This document shows positions 51,235 to 60,662 of a stretch of 64,000 bases of DNA, one piece after another. A program made the translations under genes and the position numbers. The stretch covers positions 248,001 through 312,000 of the forward strand of contig NZ_CP094723.1 in the NCBI RefSeq assembly GCF_025558585.1, given 5' to 3'. The notes under the pieces were generated by a model that was given only the letters and a program-made list of their open reading frames with translations, ran no database searches and was not told where the DNA came from. Source of the stretch: Staphylococcus sp. IVB6214. GTDB taxonomy: Bacteria > Bacillota > Bacilli > Staphylococcales > Staphylococcaceae. Position 1 is the stretch's first letter, and each line of letters starts with the position of its first letter.

Positions 51235-51801
51235 ATGAAAGGACTTATTATTGTAGGAAGTGCACAACGCGGTTCTCATACGAATGCGCTCGCACAATAT
51301 TTGAAAGATCAAATTGAATCACATAACGAAGAAGTAACAATTTTTGATTTGGCAGAACAGCCACTGCATACATTGGATTTTACAGGACAAAACCCTGTAC
51401 CAGAAAGTTATCAAAATAATGCAGAGCGTCTAAGAAATCTGGCACGTGAAGCAGACTTCATTATTTTAGGAACACCCAACTATCATGGTTCATACTCTGG
51501 TATTTTGAAAAATGCTTTAGACCATTTGACAATGGATGACTTCAAGATGAAACCGGTTGGACTCGTGAATAACAGTGGGGGAATTGTTAGTGCAGAACCC
51601 CTTTCGCATTTACGTTTAATCGTACGTTCATTACTTGGTATTGCGGTACCAACACAAATTGCAACACATGATTCAGATTATGATAAACGAGAAGATGGTT
51701 CATTGTATTTATCAAATGATGAATTTCAGCTGCGAGCTAAATTATTCATTGATCAAATACTTTCATTTGCTAATAATAGCCCATATGAACACTTAAAATA
51801 A
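51235..51801 (+). CDS. azo1: NADPH-dependent FMN reductase / azoreductase
   Basis: A 188-residue flavodoxin-like reductase. The FMN phosphate loop is [13 protein letters not shown] and the isoalloxazine contact [19 protein letters not shown]. It is closely similar to S. aureus Azo1, which reduces azo dyes with NADPH; the natural role is probably quinone or flavin reduction. AAAGGGAG precedes ATG. Followed by a terminator. Confidence 0.9.
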   Translation: MKGLIIVGSAQRGSHTNALAQYLKDQIESHNEEVTIFDLAEQPLHTLDFTGQNPVPESYQNNAERLRNLAREADFIILGTPNYHGSYSGILKNALDHLTMDDFKMKPVGLVNNSGGIVSAEPLSHLRLIVRSLLGIAVPTQIATHDSDYDKREDGSLYLSNDEFQLRAKLFIDQILSFANNSPYEHLK

Positions 51802-51808
51802 GTAATGT

Positions 51809-51850
51809 TAAAGGCACTGATTAATGTATTTGATCAGCGCCTTTATTTTA
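51809..51850. terminator. Terminator between azo1 and the GH3 gene
   Basis: AAAGGC-CTGAT and ATCAG-GCCTTT arms surround a loop, with ATTTTA after. It lies between convergent genes. Confidence 0.7.
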
Positions 51851-51904
51851 TGAAATATATGATTTGTGTATAAACGATAAAAATGTATTTATTTACAAAA
51901 TATC

Positions 51905-53629
51905 TTATAACCGTGCTTGCCATTTATCGGTCCAAACAAGATCATTTGGGATACCTTTAAATGTGCTTTCACCCATAATTTTATCAATTACTGCTTCTAA
52001 GTTCGTCTTATTTGAATGATATGCATTGATATAAGCTTTGACCATTGTTGCATCATGTAAATGTGTGGTGAAGTTTAATGAGACGAAGACAGTTGGAACT
52101 TCGTGTACATACCAAGGAATCTCGTTACTCATTGCTGTCGACCATCGAATACGATAGTTATTTTCAGCAGCGTAACCAATTATGTTAGCAAAGACAAGTG
52201 CAGCATCTACTTGTTCACGATACATTAATGTTTTGCCTTTGATTCTTGTAGATCCATCATTTACAGTCACATTAAAGCCACGAGATTCTAAAATATGAAC
52301 AATTTCATCCGTAACAGATTGATCTGCTTTATAAATACCATCTTTTTCGCCTTCTATCATATAAAGGCGAATATTTTTATGAGTTTCAGGGCGAATTGGT
52401 AATTGATTCAACGTATTTTTAACAAGTGTAATACCTAGGTCAGCTGCTTGCCTTTGCATTTTTCGATGTTGTTCACACCCAATCACTTCAAGTTCTGAGA
52501 CAGGAACTGTGAGTTCATTATTATTTTGACGGTTTGGTAAGTGTATTTTTGCTTTGAGTCCTAAAATACGGCGTAACGCATCATGCAGACGTTCTTCTGT
52601 TATAACACCCTTTTTATAGCCGTTCAGCATAAAGTTAAAATCTTCTTCAATATCATTAAAGAACAAGAACATATCACAGCCTGCAGCGATTGCACGTGGG
52701 ACATAATCTTCACGTTTCATAGCTGCTGTCATACCTAACATATGACTTGCGTCTGTTATCACAAGACCATTGAAGTTCATATCTTCTTTCAATAGGTTGG
52801 TAATTAATTCTGGCGATAACGTAGCAGGTAAAATGTCATGATCAGTTAATGATGGATTTAACTTTTTAGAATATGAAGGAAGAGCAATGTGACCAGCCAT
52901 AATCATCTCTACACCATTGTTAATATGATTTTCATACACCTTTCTAAAGCTATGATCCCATTGCTCAACAGACTGTTCATTGACACCTAAAACAAGGTGT
53001 TGATCACGTTCTTCCGTGCCATCACCCGGGAAATGTTTGATGCAAGTAATCATATCAGATGTTTGTTGGAAGCCATTTATAAAAGCATTTGTATATTTAA
53101 TAACAGTATCAGCTTTTGTCCCATAACTACGTGTATTAACAATTGTATTACGCCAGTTTTCTAGAATATCTACACATGGGTCAAAATTGACATTAACTCC
53201 GAGCGCTTTTGATTCACGACCTGATACAAGTCCAGCGTTATAGGCAACGATGGGATCTTGTGCAGCTTCGCATTGTGCAGCTGATGCAATATATGTGCCA
53301 TCTGAACATGCGCCATTACCACCAGAATCACAGTTAGCAGCAATGAGAAGCGGTAGTTTACTGTGCGTTTGTAATTGGTTTAAGAGTTGTTGGACTTGTT
53401 CTTTATTACCGCCTTGATAACGTGCACCGCCAATATGGTATTTTTTTAAAATTTCTTCATTCGTTAATGCAGATTGGTTAAAATCACCGCTGTCTTCTAG
53501 AGAAAATAAATTGAAAAATAGTTGCCCAATTTTCTCTTCATCTGTTAAATTTTTAATTGTATTTTCTACCGAATCAATTTGAGTGTTGTTCAAATTATAA
53601 GGTTTAGCGGTTAAATCAACAGTTTCCAT
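51905..53629 (-). CDS. GH3-family beta-N-acetylhexosaminidase-like enzyme
   Basis: A 574-residue cytoplasmic protein (no signal peptide) with a GH3 TIM-barrel. The catalytic-loop motif is KHFPGDGTEERDQHLVL, carrying the Asp-His dyad of NagZ-type enzymes, and the nucleophile aspartate is in VITDASHMLGM. A second alpha/beta domain follows (about 390-560). NagZ proteins usually read KHFPGHG, so this is a variant. ATG 53629 (METVDL) has AAAGG 9 bases upstream; ATG 53638 is too close to it. In operon with the HAD gene; substrate not proven. Confidence 0.8.
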   Translation of the reverse strand: METVDLTAKPYNLNNTQIDSVENTIKNLTDEEKIGQLFFNLFSLEDSGDFNQSALTNEEILKKYHIGGARYQGGNKEQVQQLLNQLQTHSKLPLLIAANCDSGGNGACSDGTYIASAAQCEAAQDPIVAYNAGLVSGRESKALGVNVNFDPCVDILENWRNTIVNTRSYGTKADTVIKYTNAFINGFQQTSDMITCIKHFPGDGTEERDQHLVLGVNEQSVEQWDHSFRKVYENHINNGVEMIMAGHIALPSYSKKLNPSLTDHDILPATLSPELITNLLKEDMNFNGLVITDASHMLGMTAAMKREDYVPRAIAAGCDMFLFFNDIEEDFNFMLNGYKKGVITEERLHDALRRILGLKAKIHLPNRQNNNELTVPVSELEVIGCEQHRKMQRQAADLGITLVKNTLNQLPIRPETHKNIRLYMIEGEKDGIYKADQSVTDEIVHILESRGFNVTVNDGSTRIKGKTLMYREQVDAALVFANIIGYAAENNYRIRWSTAMSNEIPWYVHEVPTVFVSLNFTTHLHDATMVKAYINAYHSNKTNLEAVIDKIMGESTFKGIPNDLVWTDKWQARL

Positions 53630-53642
53630 CAAGATCATCCTT

Positions 53643-54482
53643 TCATTGAAAGTTATTATAAAATTGTTTTATTAATTGTTTTTGCACGATTGTATCAAAT
53701 TGATTTAAACGAAATTGTTCTGCATACGTTTCTTTAAAAGATTGCCAAGATGCGGCTTCATTACCAACTAAAATAGGGTAAAAATAGATGTTATTGTATG
53801 TCGCGGCATCAAGGTCTCCCTTAGCATCCCCAATCATCATCACTTGCCCTTCAGGGTACAAGGATTTTAAGACATCGATGCAATATTTTTTTGTTCCTGA
53901 TTCTTGAGCAAACATCCCTGTAACATATTGTGTGAGATGGTATGTCGACCACTCATTATCAACAGCTGATAAGTTTGCTGAAGATACAATTGCAATATCA
54001 GCAAATTGGTTTGCATATGCGAGCGCATCGTCGACATTTGGAAAAGGCCCAATACTTGGTAAGTTCTCAATTCGTTCATTAACTTTATTGGACCACGCCA
54101 GCATATATTTAAGACCTTCTTGGTCAGGATTTTTGAAAATGGCACGTGTCAATTCAGGATTTGAAAATACAGGTGTTGTATCTACCCAATGTTTAATATC
54201 CATATAGCCATCAACTGTTACACCAGTTTCATGTAGTTCTGTCAATATTTTACTTAATCCTTTAAAACGGTTAATACCACGTGTGATTTCATATAGGTTA
54301 AAATCATTCCAACGTTGTAATATTTTGTCACGATAAGGCGCAAGCTCAGGCCATATATCAATAATTGCAGGACCAAAAGCTTGTTCATGTTTTATTGTCA
54401 TTGTATCCATTCCACAACCGTCAGAATCGACACAGATTAAATATTGATGTCGAGGTTTAAAACTACTCAATGAAGTATTCAT
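53643..54482 (-). CDS. HAD-like hydrolase of unknown substrate
   Basis: A 279-residue HAD-superfamily protein. Motif I is CVDSDGCGMDT, in which the second catalytic Asp position reads Gly-Cys (DSDGCG rather than DxDGT), and motif IV is MMIGDAKGDLDAA; IVSSAN may be motif II. ATG 54482 (MNTSLSS) follows AAAGGAACG. The stop lies 13 bases from the GH3 start. It may dephosphorylate a sugar released by the GH3 enzyme, but that is a guess from context. Confidence 0.75.
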   Translation of the reverse strand: MNTSLSSFKPRHQYLICVDSDGCGMDTMTIKHEQAFGPAIIDIWPELAPYRDKILQRWNDFNLYEITRGINRFKGLSKILTELHETGVTVDGYMDIKHWVDTTPVFSNPELTRAIFKNPDQEGLKYMLAWSNKVNERIENLPSIGPFPNVDDALAYANQFADIAIVSSANLSAVDNEWSTYHLTQYVTGMFAQESGTKKYCIDVLKSLYPEGQVMMIGDAKGDLDAATYNNIYFYPILVGNEAASWQSFKETYAEQFRLNQFDTIVQKQLIKQFYNNFQ

Positions 54483-54530
54483 AGTTTTCGTTCCTTTCAT
54501 TGTTTATAATAATAAATGAGGTGAGGTATC

Positions 54531-55748
54531 ATGTATCAACAAGAGACATTTGATATGCTTAAAACACATGCGATTGAATTATTGATGTTAGAAATCAATC
54601 GTTATGATTGGTCTGATATTAAAGGGGTTAGTCAGCAACTGAAGTCTCCGTTTACGAATACCAAGAGAAAAAAGTATAAAAAAGAACTCACACAATTGTT
54701 GGCATCGATGGATAGTCAACATATTTATCACTATACAAATCAATTTGATGTGAATTTTCTAATGTTTAAGTTCTGTAAAGTTGAGCAAGTGATTATTTTA
54801 GGACCTTTTTTGCAGCGCCGTCCAAACGAACAGCAATGTCAAGAAATGCTTCAGAACGTGCAGATCAAATTATCGAGACTGAACACGTTGAAGCAGTATT
54901 TGTTGAAAGTGCCAGTCTGTTCATATAATCAAGCGCTTAAAATGACACGATTAGCAATGCGATATTTAAAAAATAAATATCATTATGACGAAGTGCTAAC
55001 AGTGGACTTCAACTTTCATGAATTACCAGAAACGCATGCTGAAAATAAAGCACAATATGATTACACACTTGCCCAAATACAGCAACGATATGACCTAGAA
55101 AATCGAATGCTCATTGCAATTGAGAATGGTATGGTTGAAGAAGCTCTGCAATTAAACACACAAATTGTTGCATCAGTGTCTGGTCTTCAACGAGTACGAG
55201 ATGAGTTGTTAAATCAAAAGTATAAAAGTTATTTAATGAATTCACTTTCTCGTAAAGCGATTGAGAGAGCAAATGTCAACTTGTTAACGGTAGATCATAT
55301 CTCCCAAAGATTTGCTACATTAATTGATGAAGCAAATACGCTAGAAGAATTAGAGCAAATTGATAAAGATTTAATTTATGAATATGCAGTCACTGCAATG
55401 AAAGTAAAATCCTTAAATTACAGCTCTGCAATTAGTAAAACGATTCAGTATATTGAAATGCATATTGATCAGCCTATATTACTTGAGCAGTTAGCAGAGA
55501 ATGTTTCGTTAGCACCGGCATATTTGTCAAGACTTTTTAATAAAGAAGTGGGGCAATCTATTTCAAAGTACATTTTAATATTGCGTCTTGAAACAGCATG
55601 TAATTTGCTCAAAACGACATCAATGCACATAGATGAAATAGCACAATATGTTGGATTTAATCAGCAGAGTTATTTTACGAAATGTTTTCGATTCCATTAT
55701 GGTCAGACACCATCACAATATCGAAAACAATATAAATCTTCCTTGTAA
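54531..55748 (+). CDS. AraC-family transcriptional regulator
   Basis: A 405-residue regulator. The C-terminal 100 residues are a double helix-turn-helix: PILLEQLAENVSLAPAYLSRLFNKEVGQS and then IDEIAQYVGFNQQSYFTKCFRFHYGQTPSQYR. The N-terminal 300 residues do not match a sensing domain I know; several charged helices are seen. Divergent from the HAD-GH3 pair and upstream of the uronate operon, so it may regulate one or both. AGGTGAGG precedes ATG. Confidence 0.85.
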   Translation: MYQQETFDMLKTHAIELLMLEINRYDWSDIKGVSQQLKSPFTNTKRKKYKKELTQLLASMDSQHIYHYTNQFDVNFLMFKFCKVEQVIILGPFLQRRPNEQQCQEMLQNVQIKLSRLNTLKQYLLKVPVCSYNQALKMTRLAMRYLKNKYHYDEVLTVDFNFHELPETHAENKAQYDYTLAQIQQRYDLENRMLIAIENGMVEEALQLNTQIVASVSGLQRVRDELLNQKYKSYLMNSLSRKAIERANVNLLTVDHISQRFATLIDEANTLEELEQIDKDLIYEYAVTAMKVKSLNYSSAISKTIQYIEMHIDQPILLEQLAENVSLAPAYLSRLFNKEVGQSISKYILILRLETACNLLKTTSMHIDEIAQYVGFNQQSYFTKCFRFHYGQTPSQYRKQYKSSL

Positions 55749-55918
55749 TGCCGTGTGGTACATCTTAAAATTAACAGAATTTTTTTGAAATCACTACTCA
55801 ACTTTTGAAGAAAACCATCAAAAACCTTAAAAAATAGAAAATTAAGTAAAGATAGTAATAAAAAAATCAAGAAAGTCATAAAAATCGTTTATTTTCGTTA
55901 TTATTTTCACAAATGTGG

Positions 55919-55932
55919 TGAAAGCGGTTTAT
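55919..55932 (+). promoter_or_regulatory. cre-like site upstream of the uronate operon
   Basis: TGAAAGCGGTTTAT matches 12 of 14 positions of the CcpA consensus TGWAANCGNTNWCA; the last two differ. It is about 130 bp before the promoter, so it may not be functional. Confidence 0.35.
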
Positions 55933-55971
55933 CTTTGTTCTGTCTCAAAAAGAATTTTTTGATTTTTCTAT

Positions 55972-56019
55972 AAAACACTGTTATATCAAGCGTTTCAGCG
56001 TTTGATAAAATAGTGTTTT
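55972..56019 (+). terminator. Long nested palindrome between the AraC gene and kdgA
   Basis: AAAACACT pairs with AGTGTTTT on the outside and TATCAAGCG with CGTTTGATA inside, followed by ATTTTGTTTTT. It has the form of a terminator but is 220 bp from the AraC gene stop and contains an internal palindrome that could also bind a regulator. The rest of the 392-bp gap (55749-56140) is very AT-rich with no gene that I can support. Confidence 0.55.
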
Positions 56020-56064
56020 ATTTTGTTTTTAAATTATATTTTGCAATACATATAGGGTGTTAAA

Positions 56065-56092
56065 TTGATTTTTCCTATTCAAAAAATATAAT
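56065..56092 (+). promoter_or_regulatory. Promoter of the uronate operon
   Basis: TTGATT (56065-56070), 16 bp, TATAAT (56087-56092), about 48 bp before kdgA. Confidence 0.7.
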
Positions 56093-56140
56093 GAGTGTGA
56101 GTTGGTAAGCAGGGAAATTGACTGGAGGGATTAAATAAAA

Positions 56141-56782
56141 ATGAATAAGTGGCAAACACTTCAAAAGTTACAAGATAATTATTTAGTCGCTGTTGTGCGC
56201 GGAAAATCTAAGGAACATGCAATTTCAGCAATTCAACAGATTATTGAAGGTGGTATTTATAACATTGAAGTAACATTTACAACACCACAAGCTGAAACTG
56301 TGATTGCTGAAATAATTGAACTAATCAATGATGAGAAAGTGGTAATTGGTGCAGGAACAGTGATGGATGCGATTACAGCAAGAATTGCAATTCTGAATGG
56401 GGCGTCTTACGTCGTGAGTCCACACTTTGACAAAGAAATTGCAAAAATATGCAACTTATATAGTACACCTTACTTACCAGGTTGTGGTTCTGTAACTGAA
56501 GTAACACAAGCAATGGAAGCCGGTGTCGATGTTGTGAAGCTCTTCCCTGGTGATTTACTAGGACCTAACTTTATTAAAAACATCCACGGTCCTATTCCAA
56601 ATGTAGCAATGATGCCATCAGGCGGTGTATCAATAGAAAATCTTGCTGAATGGGTAAACAAAGGTGCGTTTGCTGTAGGAATTGGAAGTGCGTTGTTGAA
56701 AGGAGCTTATGATGGCAACGATCCTGTCATTAAAGAAAATACACAAGCATTTGTAAAAAAACTTGAAGAAGTGAGAAGGTGA
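56141..56782 (+). CDS. kdgA: KDPG aldolase
   Basis: A 213-residue class I aldolase splitting 2-keto-3-deoxy-6-phosphogluconate into pyruvate and glyceraldehyde 3-phosphate. Schiff-base lysine is Lys133 (VDVVKLFPGDLLG); Glu43 (NIEVTF) and Arg20 (VVRGKS) are the conserved partners. GGAGGG precedes ATG. First gene of the seven-gene operon; last step of the pathway. Confidence 0.94.
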   Translation: MNKWQTLQKLQDNYLVAVVRGKSKEHAISAIQQIIEGGIYNIEVTFTTPQAETVIAEIIELINDEKVVIGAGTVMDAITARIAILNGASYVVSPHFDKEIAKICNLYSTPYLPGCGSVTEVTQAMEAGVDVVKLFPGDLLGPNFIKNIHGPIPNVAMMPSGGVSIENLAEWVNKGAFAVGIGSALLKGAYDGNDPVIKENTQAFVKKLEEVRR

Positions 56783-56786
56783 AATG

Positions 56787-57806
56787 ATGAAGTTACTCAC
56801 ATTTGGCGAAATACTCATGCGCCTTTCATCACCTCAATATGAACAGTTTTCACAAGTTAAACAATTAGACGTTCATTACGGGGGTGCTGAAATGAATGTT
56901 GCGATTGGTTTATCTGGGTTCGGAATTCAAACATCTATTGTTTCAGCTCTACCAGACCATGTATTAGGAGACTGTGTGATAAAAACACTTGAGCAACACC
57001 GTGTTGATACATCACATATAATGCGACAGCCGGGAAGATTAGGAGTTTATTATTTAGAGCGCGGTTTCGGATTACGTGCTCCCAAAATTATTTATGATCG
57101 CAAAGACAGTGTGTTTACAAAAATACCTGCCAATGACTTCGAAATTCCTTCTTATTTGGACGATTATGATTGGTTCCACATAACAGGTATTACAGCTGGA
57201 TTAGATAAGAAACTCCTTCTGTATATGATTGAAGTTGCTAAACAAGCTAAAGCGCTTGGATTAACAGTGAGTTGTGATTTGAATTATCGTTCATTACTGT
57301 GGGATTTCGACACGGCAAGAATCGAGATGTCTGAATTGCTACCTTACGTAGATGTGTTATTTGGATACGAGCCAGTTGCTTTGCCAGATGAAAATACCAA
57401 TAACAAGTGTGATAAAAAAGATGGATTATCACGTGATGAAGATATAGAAGTGCTTAAACCTATCTTGCAAGAAATACATGAAAAATATGAAATATCTTAT
57501 ATCTCATTTACACAGCGAAAAATTTTTAACACAAAAAGAAACCGCTTACAAGGATTTTTGTCATCGCCTCAAGAGATAGTACAAACACATAAAGTAGACA
57601 TTGATATTTTAGACCGAGTAGGAACAGGTGATGCATTCAGTGTAGGCATAATTTATGGATTTATGAACAAGTGGTCATTACAAGAAATTGTAGATTTTGG
57701 ACTCAAAAACATGTGTTACAAGCATACAGTTTCTGGAGATTATAGCCATACATCAAAAAATCAAATTGATGAATTAACAGCTAACGGACACGATATTAAG
57801 CGTTAG
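56787..57806 (+). CDS. kdgK: 2-keto-3-deoxygluconate kinase (PfkB family)
   Basis: A 339-residue ribokinase-fold enzyme. The N-terminal FGEILMRLSSP and GGAEMNVAIGLSGFG, and the C-terminal ATP/anion-hole motif DRVGTGDAFSVG, are typical of KDG kinases. Of two adjacent ATGs, 56787 has better spacing to AAGGTG. It starts 4 bases after kdgA, so translation is coupled. Confidence 0.92.
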   Translation: MKLLTFGEILMRLSSPQYEQFSQVKQLDVHYGGAEMNVAIGLSGFGIQTSIVSALPDHVLGDCVIKTLEQHRVDTSHIMRQPGRLGVYYLERGFGLRAPKIIYDRKDSVFTKIPANDFEIPSYLDDYDWFHITGITAGLDKKLLLYMIEVAKQAKALGLTVSCDLNYRSLLWDFDTARIEMSELLPYVDVLFGYEPVALPDENTNNKCDKKDGLSRDEDIEVLKPILQEIHEKYEISYISFTQRKIFNTKRNRLQGFLSSPQEIVQTHKVDIDILDRVGTGDAFSVGIIYGFMNKWSLQEIVDFGLKNMCYKHTVSGDYSHTSKNQIDELTANGHDIKR

Positions 57807-57821
57807 AGAGAGGGCGATGAC

Positions 57822-59231
57822 ATGACGTCAGTAGATGCTAAATCAAAAAACCAAAAATCAAAAGTTGATAAGTTCAATGAAATTGAAAATCCAAAGTTAC
57901 CATTCCGCGAGAAACTAGCCTATGGATTTGGTGATTTAGGAAACGGACTTATGTTTGATATGGGTCAAATTTATTTATTAAAGTTTTTTACAGATATTTT
58001 AGGAATTTCCGCATTTTATGGTGGTCTTGTATTTTTAGTTTCAAAAATATTTGATGCATTTGTTGATACAGGTGTAGGAACATATGTTGACTCACGTCAA
58101 AACATCGGGCCTAAAGGGAAGTTCAGACCGTTTATTTTATATGGAACAGTGCCACTTGCATTGCTAACCGTACTGACTTTCATTTCACCTAACTTGGAAT
58201 ATACCGGCAAAGTCATTTGGGCATTTTCCACATATATGGCATTCAACATGGCATACTCTATTGTTAATATTCCATATGGCTCTTTATCTGCATCAATGAC
58301 TTTAAACTCGGATGATCGTACACAATTGTCTGTATTCCGTAACTTAGGATCGCAAGCAGCAATGTTTATTTCAGGTATTGTTGTTATTCCACTTGTCAGT
58401 GCATTTCCGAATCATGCTGTTGGATATCCTGTTGTAGTTGCTGGTCTTGCAACAGTTGGTGTCATTCTTCATATCATTTGTTACAAAGGCGTTAAAGAGC
58501 GACATGTAGTAAAAAGAAGTAACCAAAAAGGACTCGGTAAAAAAGCATTTTTAAACTTACTTAAAAATGAAGCATTTGCTGCACTAGCAATTTACACACT
58601 ATTAACTATTATGGCAATGTTCTTAAAACAATCTGCACAATTATATTATTTTGAATACGTTATGGGGAAATCAAATTTAGTCGGTGTTGTCAGTGCGCTT
58701 AACTTCGCAGTTTTATTACCTGCACTCTTTTTAACAACTTATTTGAGTAAATGGTTTGGTAAGAAAAACACAGCAATGATTGGTGTGTCAGGATTTATTA
58801 TCTTTGAGGCACTTAACTATTTCTTATTCGGTGATAACTACGTCACATTTTTAATAGTAAATACTATTTCTGCATTCTTCTTAGTGATTCCTAATACAGT
58901 GACATGGGCGTTTATCGCTGATGTAGTTGAATATGGACAATGGAAGTCAGGTATCCGTTCAGAAGGGATTATCTATTCTAGTTACAGTTTTACGAGAAAA
59001 GTGTCTCAGGCATTAGCAGGATTTATTCCCGGACTTTCATTAACGATGATTGGTTATCAGCCAAATGTTCAGCAAACAGCTGATACAATACACGGTTTAA
59101 AAATATTATTCTTTGCGGTTCCGGCCGTAGCAAGTTTAATAGCATTGATTATTTTCTTTATTGGCTATCCATTAACAGATAAAAAACATAAAAAAATTGT
59201 TAAAGAACTTGCATTAAGAGACGAACTATAA
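57822..59231 (+). CDS. GPH-family sugar/glucuronide transporter
   Basis: A 469-residue, roughly 12-helix cation symporter of the glycoside-pentoside-hexuronide family. Motifs include the N-terminal EKLAYGFGDLGNGLMFDM, the loop KIFDAFVDTGVGTYVDSRQN and WAFIADVVEYGQWKSGIRSEG. Its place in the operon indicates import of glucuronides or free uronates (UidB/ExuT role). A long charged N-terminal extension (about 28 residues) is present. GAGAGGG precedes ATG. Confidence 0.88.
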   Translation: MTSVDAKSKNQKSKVDKFNEIENPKLPFREKLAYGFGDLGNGLMFDMGQIYLLKFFTDILGISAFYGGLVFLVSKIFDAFVDTGVGTYVDSRQNIGPKGKFRPFILYGTVPLALLTVLTFISPNLEYTGKVIWAFSTYMAFNMAYSIVNIPYGSLSASMTLNSDDRTQLSVFRNLGSQAAMFISGIVVIPLVSAFPNHAVGYPVVVAGLATVGVILHIICYKGVKERHVVKRSNQKGLGKKAFLNLLKNEAFAALAIYTLLTIMAMFLKQSAQLYYFEYVMGKSNLVGVVSALNFAVLLPALFLTTYLSKWFGKKNTAMIGVSGFIIFEALNYFLFGDNYVTFLIVNTISAFFLVIPNTVTWAFIADVVEYGQWKSGIRSEGIIYSSYSFTRKVSQALAGFIPGLSLTMIGYQPNVQQTADTIHGLKILFFAVPAVASLIALIIFFIGYPLTDKKHKKIVKELALRDEL

Positions 59232-59246
59232 TCAGGAGGGATTGAT

Positions 59247-60659
59247 ATGCAATTTATAACAGATCATTTTATGTTGCATAATGAAACAGCACGTACTTTG
59301 TATGAGAAATACGCTAAAAATATGCCGATTTATGATTATCATTGCCATTTAGATCCAAAACAGATTAGTGAAAATAGACATTTTGATAATATTACTGATT
59401 TGTGGTTAGGTGGCGATCATTATAAATGGCGTGCCATGCGAGCACAAGGGGTTGAAGAATACTATATCACTGGTGAAGCTTCACCCAAAGAGAAGTTTCG
59501 CAAGTGGGCAGAAACATTGGAAAACACGATTGGCAATCCTTTATATCACTGGTCACATTTAGAATTGAAGATGTATTTTGATATTGACACATTGCTTACG
59601 AGAGACAATGCTGATGAAGTTTATGAGTATGCGAATAAGTATCTAGAAACACATCATGTCACAACACAAACTTTAATTGAGTCATCAAATGTCTCACTTA
59701 TTTGTACGACGGATCATCCGAATGACAATTTACAATATCATGAAGAAATAAAGAAACAAACAGATTTTAAAACGGCAGTATTACCAGCTTTTAGACCTGA
59801 TGACTTATTTAAAGTTGATCAGCCAATTTTTAAAGAATTCGTTGTTGAATTAGAAAAATTGACGCGAAAAATTGAATCACCAGAAGCGTTGATACAAGCA
59901 GTTGTTCAACGTATCGATTACTTCCATGAAAGAGGTGGTCGCCTTGCTGATCATGGTTTAGAAGAAATACATTATGCATCATATGAGATAGAAGATATCC
60001 GAAAAATATTTGATAAAGCATTGAGTAATGCGTCTGTTACGAGACAAGAGAAGTTTCAATTTCAAACATTTGTGTTGTATGAATTGAGTAAGGCTTATTA
60101 TGAACGTCAATGGGTGATGCAAATTCACTTCGGTGCGATTCGTAATAATAACACATGTGCTTTTGAACAATTAGGTGCAGATGCTGGATTTGATTCTATT
60201 AGAGATCAAGAGAACTTAGCATATCACTTGAATCATACATTAGACATGATGGAACGTGATGGTCATTTGCCTAAAACAATCTTGTACAACTTAAACCCAA
60301 TTTATAACGATATTGTTGGTTCTACGATTGCTAACTTCCAAACTGAATCAGGTATTCGTAGCAAAGTACAACATGGTGCTGGATGGTGGTTTAATGATAC
60401 AAAACAAGGCATGTTAAGACAGATGTCATCATTGGCAGATCAAGGTTTGATTCATCACTTTGTTGGTATGTTAACAGATTCAAGAAGTTTTATATCTTAT
60501 TCACGTCATGATTACTTTAGACGTATTTTGTGTACATGGATAGGCGGTTTAGTAGAAAATGGTGAAATTCCAAATAATGATGAGATATTAAAGCGTTTAA
60601 TTCAAGACATATGCTATAACAATGCATTTCATTATTTCAAATTAATAGAGGAGGAATAA
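59247..60659 (+). CDS. uxaC: Glucuronate isomerase
   Basis: A 470-residue enzyme of the amidohydrolase fold converting D-glucuronate to D-fructuronate (and galacturonate to tagaturonate). Conserved motifs are the N-terminal YDYHCHLDPKQI, LWLGGDHYKWRAMR, TTDHPNDN, HFGAIRNNN and the C-terminal TDSRSFISYSRHDYFRR. AGGAGGG precedes ATG. Confidence 0.95.
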   Translation: MQFITDHFMLHNETARTLYEKYAKNMPIYDYHCHLDPKQISENRHFDNITDLWLGGDHYKWRAMRAQGVEEYYITGEASPKEKFRKWAETLENTIGNPLYHWSHLELKMYFDIDTLLTRDNADEVYEYANKYLETHHVTTQTLIESSNVSLICTTDHPNDNLQYHEEIKKQTDFKTAVLPAFRPDDLFKVDQPIFKEFVVELEKLTRKIESPEALIQAVVQRIDYFHERGGRLADHGLEEIHYASYEIEDIRKIFDKALSNASVTRQEKFQFQTFVLYELSKAYYERQWVMQIHFGAIRNNNTCAFEQLGADAGFDSIRDQENLAYHLNHTLDMMERDGHLPKTILYNLNPIYNDIVGSTIANFQTESGIRSKVQHGAGWWFNDTKQGMLRQMSSLADQGLIHHFVGMLTDSRSFISYSRHDYFRRILCTWIGGLVENGEIPNNDEILKRLIQDICYNNAFHYFKLIEEE

Positions 60660-60662
60660 GCA

